From Nitrospirillum sp034427435 (GTDB taxonomy: Bacteria > Pseudomonadota > Alphaproteobacteria > Azospirillales > Azospirillaceae): 64,000 nt of DNA. Position numbers and translations under genes: made by a program. This document shows, in pieces, positions 60,163-64,000 of this stretch (position 1 is the stretch's first letter; every line of letters begins with the position of its first letter). Location: NCBI RefSeq assembly GCF_034427435.1, contig NZ_JAXQNP010000002.1:2170001-2234000 (forward strand), in the 5' to 3' direction. The notes under the pieces are model-generated. The model saw nothing but the letters and a program-made list of their open reading frames with translations. It ran no database searches and was not told the origin of the DNA.

Positions 60163-60833
60163 AAATGCAAAAAATAGATGACCTGCTTAACATCACGATG
60201 TCCGACAGAATCTGGAGGATAAAAGAAATTACTTTTCTTAAATCCGCCTGTGCGGAGGATAACCAAACAAAACAGCGACTTTCTATCCTTCGTCGCGCAT
60301 TTATTCCTATTGCCTATGCTCACTGGGAGGGATACGCAAAAAAGATTGGGCAATCATACCTTGAATATGTTGCGTCACAAAATCTTAAACTCTACGAATT
60401 AAGCACTTGCTTCCAGTCAATGCACTTCTCAAACGAAAATTACAATGACCTTCAGCGTTTAAAAAGACATTCCCTACAAGGAATAATTCACAAAATTACT
60501 AATGAAGGGGAAGAAGTTATTAATTTAAAAACGAAAGGCGTTATAACAGCCCAAGGAAATTTAAACAGTGACGCCCTTAAAGATATTTGCCTGAATCTCG
60601 GTATTGATTTCTCTATCTTTAATAGCAAGGCAACCTTCATAGATAAAATACTAATAGGAAAGAGAAATGGAATTGCACATGGAGAAGGATGGTCGATATC
60701 TTATGAAGAGGTTGAATCAATATCAGATAATGTAATTAATTGTATTGATATATTCAAGGAGTCTATTGAAAGAGCAGCAACATCAGCTGAATATCTTTCA
60801 AAAAGAGCGAAGAATGAGATAAGATTTGTCTGA
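60159..60833 (+). CDS. HEPN-domain ribonuclease-like protein (MAE_28990/MAE_18760 type)
   Basis: 224 residues, AT-rich codons. N-terminal helices include AFIPIAYAHWEGYAKKIGQS (47-66), typical of the MAE_28990/MAE_18760 HEPN families. The catalytic HEPN motif R-x4-H is present as RNGIAH (R169, H174), followed by GEGWSISYEEVE. HEPN proteins of this type are predicted RNA cutters in abortive-infection or toxin-antitoxin modules. It overlaps the DUF262 gene by ATGA. As known for the superfamily, DUF262 and such HEPN genes recur as pairs; a role in phage defence is inference. No antitoxin-like third gene is adjacent. Confidence 0.85.
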   Translation: MKMQKIDDLLNITMSDRIWRIKEITFLKSACAEDNQTKQRLSILRRAFIPIAYAHWEGYAKKIGQSYLEYVASQNLKLYELSTCFQSMHFSNENYNDLQRLKRHSLQGIIHKITNEGEEVINLKTKGVITAQGNLNSDALKDICLNLGIDFSIFNSKATFIDKILIGKRNGIAHGEGWSISYEEVESISDNVINCIDIFKESIERAATSAEYLSKRAKNEIRFV

Positions 60834-61074
60834 AATCGCCCATCATGGCAAAAAGAAGGTTTCGACTTGTGCTGGTAACACTAATTATAAAAAAAAGACG
60901 ACACCGCCGCACGTAAATTTCGTATCGTCGAAATATTAAGTCTGTATCGCATAAATTCTGTCGATTTCTGTGAGTGTATAAGCGGCATCTAGGAAACAAT
61001 CCGCCCATATCTGAACATTGTGCCCAGCAACATTACAGGCACGCCGACCTTGTGAAACATCGCCCCTGGCGGCG

Positions 61075-61467
61075 CTATTTTTGAAGCCGCCGCCGCATGT
61101 CCTGGTAGGCGGCGGTGATCAGCGCCCTGAGCGCCGCCGTGTCCTGCGCCTGCCCCCAGCGCAGCTTCACATGGCGCATGCGCTTGCCGGTGCCCTGCAA
61201 CAGACCGGCAGGATCGTCCAGGTCGGCGCCGTGGAAGAATCCCACGCTGGCGTGCGCCGTGTAGGCGCCGACATAGGCGAAGGCCGCCTCGCCCACGCAA
61301 ACCGTGGGCTGGCGGTCATGGATCAGTTCCCGCACGTCCGGGCCACAGGCGCGCAAGGTCTCAAACCATGGCTGCATCATGAGACGCAGGGGATCACCCT
61401 GGGCGAACCAGGCGTCGACCTCGGGATCGCGCCGCACGGCGCCTGGTAAGCGAAAAAGGGCGTCCAT
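61075..61467 (-). CDS. DUF1801 domain protein
   Basis: 130 residues from ATG 61467. The DUF1801 (YdhG-like) fold shows VRELIHDRQPTVCVGEAAFA, YVGAYTAHASVGFFHGADL and KRMRHVKLRWGQAQD. The family is related to frataxin-like/iron-chaperone folds, but the function is unknown. Base composition returns to GC-rich here. Between this gene and the HEPN gene (60834-61074) the DNA stays AT-rich for about 180 bases and holds no gene I can support; it contains a small dyad AATTTCG/CGAAAT near 60917-60940. Confidence 0.85.
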   Translation of the reverse strand: MDALFRLPGAVRRDPEVDAWFAQGDPLRLMMQPWFETLRACGPDVRELIHDRQPTVCVGEAAFAYVGAYTAHASVGFFHGADLDDPAGLLQGTGKRMRHVKLRWGQAQDTAALRALITAAYQDMRRRLQK

Positions 61468-61610
61468 AGATGCAGTGTGCGGAGGCTCGCCACAAATGTC
61501 GAGATGATGGCGCCGTCGCGTCAAATGCTGGGGCGCCACCCCGGCAGGGGCATTGCCCATGAACCATACTTATTGATAATTATTAATGTAAATAAGTAAG
61601 GGAGATGGGG

Positions 61611-62183
61611 ATGGAAAAGGTGGGCACGATGGACCGGCGAACACTGTTGCAGGTGGCGGCAACGGCCGGGGTGGCCCAGACCGCCGTGGCGGAACCCGCC
61701 CATGCCGCGACCACATCGGCGGCACCGCCCCCCACCCCGCTCAGCACCGTGCCTCTGCGGTTGCCCGCCACCGAATTCACCTATGAGGCGGTGGTCGAGT
61801 TGGACCCGATGGTGCCCTTGGGCAAGTCCCCGCTGGGGGAGCGCCGCATCATCCCCATCACCGGCGGCGTGTTCCAGGGGCCCCGCATCCGGGGAACCGT
61901 GCTGGCCGGGGGCGCTGACCGGCAGTTGAGCCGGCCCGACGGCGTGCTGCTGTTGAACGCCCTCTATGAACTGAAGACCGACGACGGCGCCATCATCACC
62001 GTGAACAACCGGGCGATCATCGACGCACCGCCGGGCCAGGCACCCTACGCGTATTCGGTCCTGGACTTCACCGCGCCCGAGGGACCTCACGCCTGGCTGA
62101 ACCGCGGCGTCTTCGTCGGCACCGTCCACGGTCTGCCGCCGGAGCGGCACGCCGTGCTCATCCGGGTCTACAAGGTGGTGTGA
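61611..62183 (+). CDS. DUF3237 family protein with Tat-like signal
   Basis: 190 residues. The N-terminus (MDRRTLLQVAATAGVAQTAV) resembles a twin-arginine signal with cleavage near AHA. The DUF3237 barrel follows: FTYEAVVELDPMVPLG, RIIPITGGVFQGPRIRGTVL, and LNRGVFVGTVHGLP. Function unknown. ATG 61611 follows AAGGGAG; ATG 61629 is the alternative. AT-rich promoter-like DNA (about 61568-61600) lies just upstream. The 3' end overlaps convergent cueR by 16 bp. Confidence 0.85.
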   Translation: MEKVGTMDRRTLLQVAATAGVAQTAVAEPAHAATTSAAPPPTPLSTVPLRLPATEFTYEAVVELDPMVPLGKSPLGERRIIPITGGVFQGPRIRGTVLAGGADRQLSRPDGVLLLNALYELKTDDGAIITVNNRAIIDAPPGQAPYAYSVLDFTAPEGPHAWLNRGVFVGTVHGLPPERHAVLIRVYKVV

Positions 62184-62578
62184 ACGGGCGCCGTCCCGCC
62201 CAGATCCTCCAGGATGGGGCAGTCCGGCCGGTCGTCGCCGGCGCAGCAATGGGCGAGATGGCGCAGGGTGTCGGCCATGGCCTGCATCTCGCGGATGCGG
62301 CTGTCCAAATCCTCCAGGTGACGCTGGGCGATGGCCTTGACCTCGCGGCTGGACCGGTCGCGGTCCCGCCATAGCGACAGCAACTGGGCGATTTCCGCCA
62401 TGTCGAACCCCAGGCCGCGGGCCCGCCTGACGAAGCGCAGCTCGTTCACCTCCCGGGCGTCGTATTCGCGGTAGTTGCCCTCAGACCGGCCGGACGGGCG
62501 GACCAGCCCAACCTCATCGTAATAGCGGATCATCTTGACGCTGACGCCCGAGGCCTTGGCGGCTTGGCCGATATTCAT
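62168..62578 (-). CDS. cueR: Cu(I)-responsive MerR-family regulator CueR
   Basis: 136 residues. The HTH is NIGQAAKASGVSVKMIRYYD then EVGLVRPSGRSEGNYREYDA. The metal loop at the dimer interface has C112 and C120 in HCCAGDDRPDCPIL, the same positions as E. coli CueR, so it should sense monovalent copper, silver or gold. It begins 14 bases after the copA stop, so it is co-transcribed with the gene it most likely controls. Confidence 0.94.
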   Translation of the reverse strand: MNIGQAAKASGVSVKMIRYYDEVGLVRPSGRSEGNYREYDAREVNELRFVRRARGLGFDMAEIAQLLSLWRDRDRSSREVKAIAQRHLEDLDSRIREMQAMADTLRHLAHCCAGDDRPDCPILEDLGGTAPVHTTL

Positions 62579-62592
62579 TCTTCACCCCGCGT

Positions 62593-64000
62593 TCAGGACG
62601 GACGGAAACGCCGCAGGCGCAGGGCGTTGGTCAGGACGCTGACGCTGGACAGCGCCATGGCGCCGGCCGCCACCATGGGCGACAGCAGCCAGCCGGTGAG
62701 TGGATAGAACAGCCCGGCGGCCAGGGGGATCAGCACCACGTTGTAGCCGAAGGCCCAGGCCAGGTTTTGGCGGATATTGCCCAGTACGGCGCGGCTGAGG
62801 CCGATGGCGGTGGCCACGCCCCGCAGGTCCCCCCGCACCAGCACCACGTCCGCCGCCTCGATGGCGATGTCGGTGCCGGCGCCCATGGCCAAGCCGACAT
62901 CGGCGGTGGCCAAGGCCGGGGCGTCGTTCACACCATCGCCGGCGAAGGCGATGCGGCCGTGCCGCTGTTGCAGGTCCTTGACCGCCGCCACCTTGCCCTC
63001 CGGCAGCACCTCGGCCGACACCTCGTCGATGCCCAGCGTCCTGGCCACGGCCTCCGCCGTGCGCCGGTTGTCGCCCGTGACCATGATGACCTTGAGGCCG
63101 GCGTCGTGCAGCGTCCGCACGGCGTCCGCCGCCTCCGGCTTCACCGGGTCGGAAACCGCCAGAATGGCGGCGAGCGTGCCGTCAACGGCGGCGTAAAGCG
63201 GGCTGCGGCCCCCGGCGGCCAGCCGCCCGGCGGCCTCCGCCAGGGGGGCGACGCCCACACCCAGGCGGGTCATATAGCGGTCGGCGCCCACGGCCACGAT
63301 GCGGCCCTCCACTCGGGCTTGCGCACCGAACCCGGCCTCGGCCTGGAAGCCATCCGCCTCGGGCGGCACCAGGCCCCGTGCTCGCGCCGCCGCAACGATG
63401 GCCTGGGCAATGGGGTGTTCGGACCGCGCCTCCACCGCCGCCACCAGGCGCACCACCCCATCCTCGTCGAAGCCGTCCTCGACCCTCAGGTCCGTCAAGG
63501 TCGGCTGCCCCAGGGTCAGGGTCCCGGTCTTGTCGAAGGCGACGGCGCGCACGTCGCGCAAGCCCTGCAGGGCGTCCCCCTGGCGGAACAGGATGCCCAG
63601 TTCCGCCGCCTTGCCGGTGCCCACCATGATGGAGGTGGGCGTGGCCAGCCCCATGGCGCAGGGGCAGGCGATGATCAGCACCGCCACGGCGTTGACCAGG
63701 GCGTAGCTGAGCTGGGGCTGCGGCCCCAGGAAGTACCAGCCGGCGAAGGTCAGCAGGGCGGCCGCCATGACCGCCGGCACGAACCAGGCCGTCACCCTGT
63801 CCACCGCCGCCTGGATGGGCAGCTTGGCGCCCTGGGCCGTTTCCACCATGCGCACGATCTGGGAGAGCAGCGTGGCCGCCCCCACCTTTTCCGCCCGGAA
63901 CCGGAAGGCGCCCGTCTTGTTGACCGTGCCGCCGACGACGGGGGCGCCGGGCCCCTTCTCCACCGGCAGCGGCTCGCCGGTGATCATGCTTTCATCCACG
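62593..64000 (-). CDS. copA: Copper-exporting P1B-type ATPase, N-terminus cut by window edge
   Basis: The last 469 residues of a heavy-metal P-type ATPase. Visible motifs: TGEPLPVEK (actuator), CPC in IACPCAMGLATPTSIMVG (transmembrane metal site), DKTGT phosphorylation motif, SEHP, TGDN, and GDGVNDAPALATADVGLAMG. CPC with the following MGLATP and the adjacent cueR indicate Cu+ export. The N-terminal metal-binding domains lie outside the window. Both this gene and cueR run off the minus strand. Confidence 0.94.
   Translation of the reverse strand, partial: VDESMITGEPLPVEKGPGAPVVGGTVNKTGAFRFRAEKVGAATLLSQIVRMVETAQGAKLPIQAAVDRVTAWFVPAVMAAALLTFAGWYFLGPQPQLSYALVNAVAVLIIACPCAMGLATPTSIMVGTGKAAELGILFRQGDALQGLRDVRAVAFDKTGTLTLGQPTLTDLRVEDGFDEDGVVRLVAAVEARSEHPIAQAIVAAARARGLVPPEADGFQAEAGFGAQARVEGRIVAVGADRYMTRLGVGVAPLAEAAGRLAAGGRSPLYAAVDGTLAAILAVSDPVKPEAADAVRTLHDAGLKVIMVTGDNRRTAEAVARTLGIDEVSAEVLPEGKVAAVKDLQQRHGRIAFAGDGVNDAPALATADVGLAMGAGTDIAIEAADVVLVRGDLRGVATAIGLSRAVLGNIRQNLAWAFGYNVVLIPLAAGLFYPLTGWLLSPMVAAGAMALSSVSVLTNALRLRRFRPS

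Noticed and set aside
59059..60833. GmrSD type IV restriction system
   Set aside because: The DUF1524 HNH nuclease half of GmrSD is absent from both proteins; the partner is a HEPN protein instead.
60763..61008. 81-residue minus-strand frame in the AT-rich tail of the defence island
   Set aside because: Overlaps the HEPN gene in antisense, has no ribosome-binding site and no recognisable motif.
58932..61074. Integron, prophage or transposon carrying the DUF262-HEPN genes
   Set aside because: No integrase, transposase, terminal inverted repeats or tRNA attachment site is visible; only a weak 8-bp direct repeat.

Overview
The window is GC-rich DNA (about two thirds G+C by eye) from an alphaproteobacterium. 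Several arrangements point to this class: DUF177-rpmF-plsX-fabH-ihfA-merR, rpiB-glyA-nrdR-ribD-ribE-ribBA-ribH-nusB-thiL, bamE divergent from a ubiquinol-cytochrome c chaperone gene, a MucR/Ros regulator, an LdtR-like MarR regulator, a phasin and a K+-independent H+-pyrophosphatase. Azospirillaceae or a related Rhodospirillales family is my best inference; no 16S rRNA gene is present to test it.

Layout. 1-5.8 kb: truncated beta-propeller sensor gene, divergent single-domain response regulator, clpS-clpA, and a phasin gene. 6.2-9.1 kb: D,D-carboxypeptidase with a SPOR domain, CPBP membrane protease, and an AT-rich orphan gene. 9.2-13.1 kb: galU, ugd and a phosphohexomutase, which make UDP-glucose and UDP-glucuronate. 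13.6-23.2 kb: NarL-type regulator, RlmM-like methyltransferase, sterol-desaturase family protein, BaiN-like flavoprotein, arfB, Crp/Fnr-like regulator, rplM-rpsI, a thioesterase, a CoA-binding protein, cutA and tRNA-Pro(GGG). 23.6-29.5 kb: the fatty-acid/L32/IHF cluster and bamE. 29.6-40.7 kb: hppA, a FliL-like protein and the riboflavin/thiamine/nusB/nrdR/glyA/rpiB cluster. 41-50 kb: mucR, ldtR-like gene, 3-hydroxyisobutyryl-CoA hydrolase, hemB, two alpha/beta hydrolases, an orphan motB and bpt. 50-58.9 kb: an exported fimbrial-like protein, a GH9 glycoside hydrolase, parC, recO and a PAS-GGDEF-EAL protein. 58.9-61 kb: an AT-rich island with a DUF262 gene and a HEPN ribonuclease-like gene, probably a defence cassette. 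61-64 kb: DUF1801, DUF3237, cueR and a truncated copA.

Main points of interest. (1) The DUF262-HEPN pair has start and stop codons overlapping by 4 bp, sits in foreign-looking DNA, and carries an intact RxxxxH motif. (2) Three conserved genes (DUF177, thiL, ribD) lose frame at poly-G tracts, and a G8 tract would restore each one; recO may be a fourth case. This looks like homopolymer undercalling in the assembly rather than gene decay. (3) The MotB periplasmic linker carries a textbook EF-hand loop. (4) Candidate regulatory DNA: three TGC-N3-GCA boxes upstream of the phasin, a tandem 18-bp repeat before the NarL regulator, a perfect TGTGA-N6-TCACA site before mucR, and a LacI-type palindrome beside the GH9 ribosome-binding site. 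No transposase, integrase, CRISPR array, rRNA or replication origin was seen.
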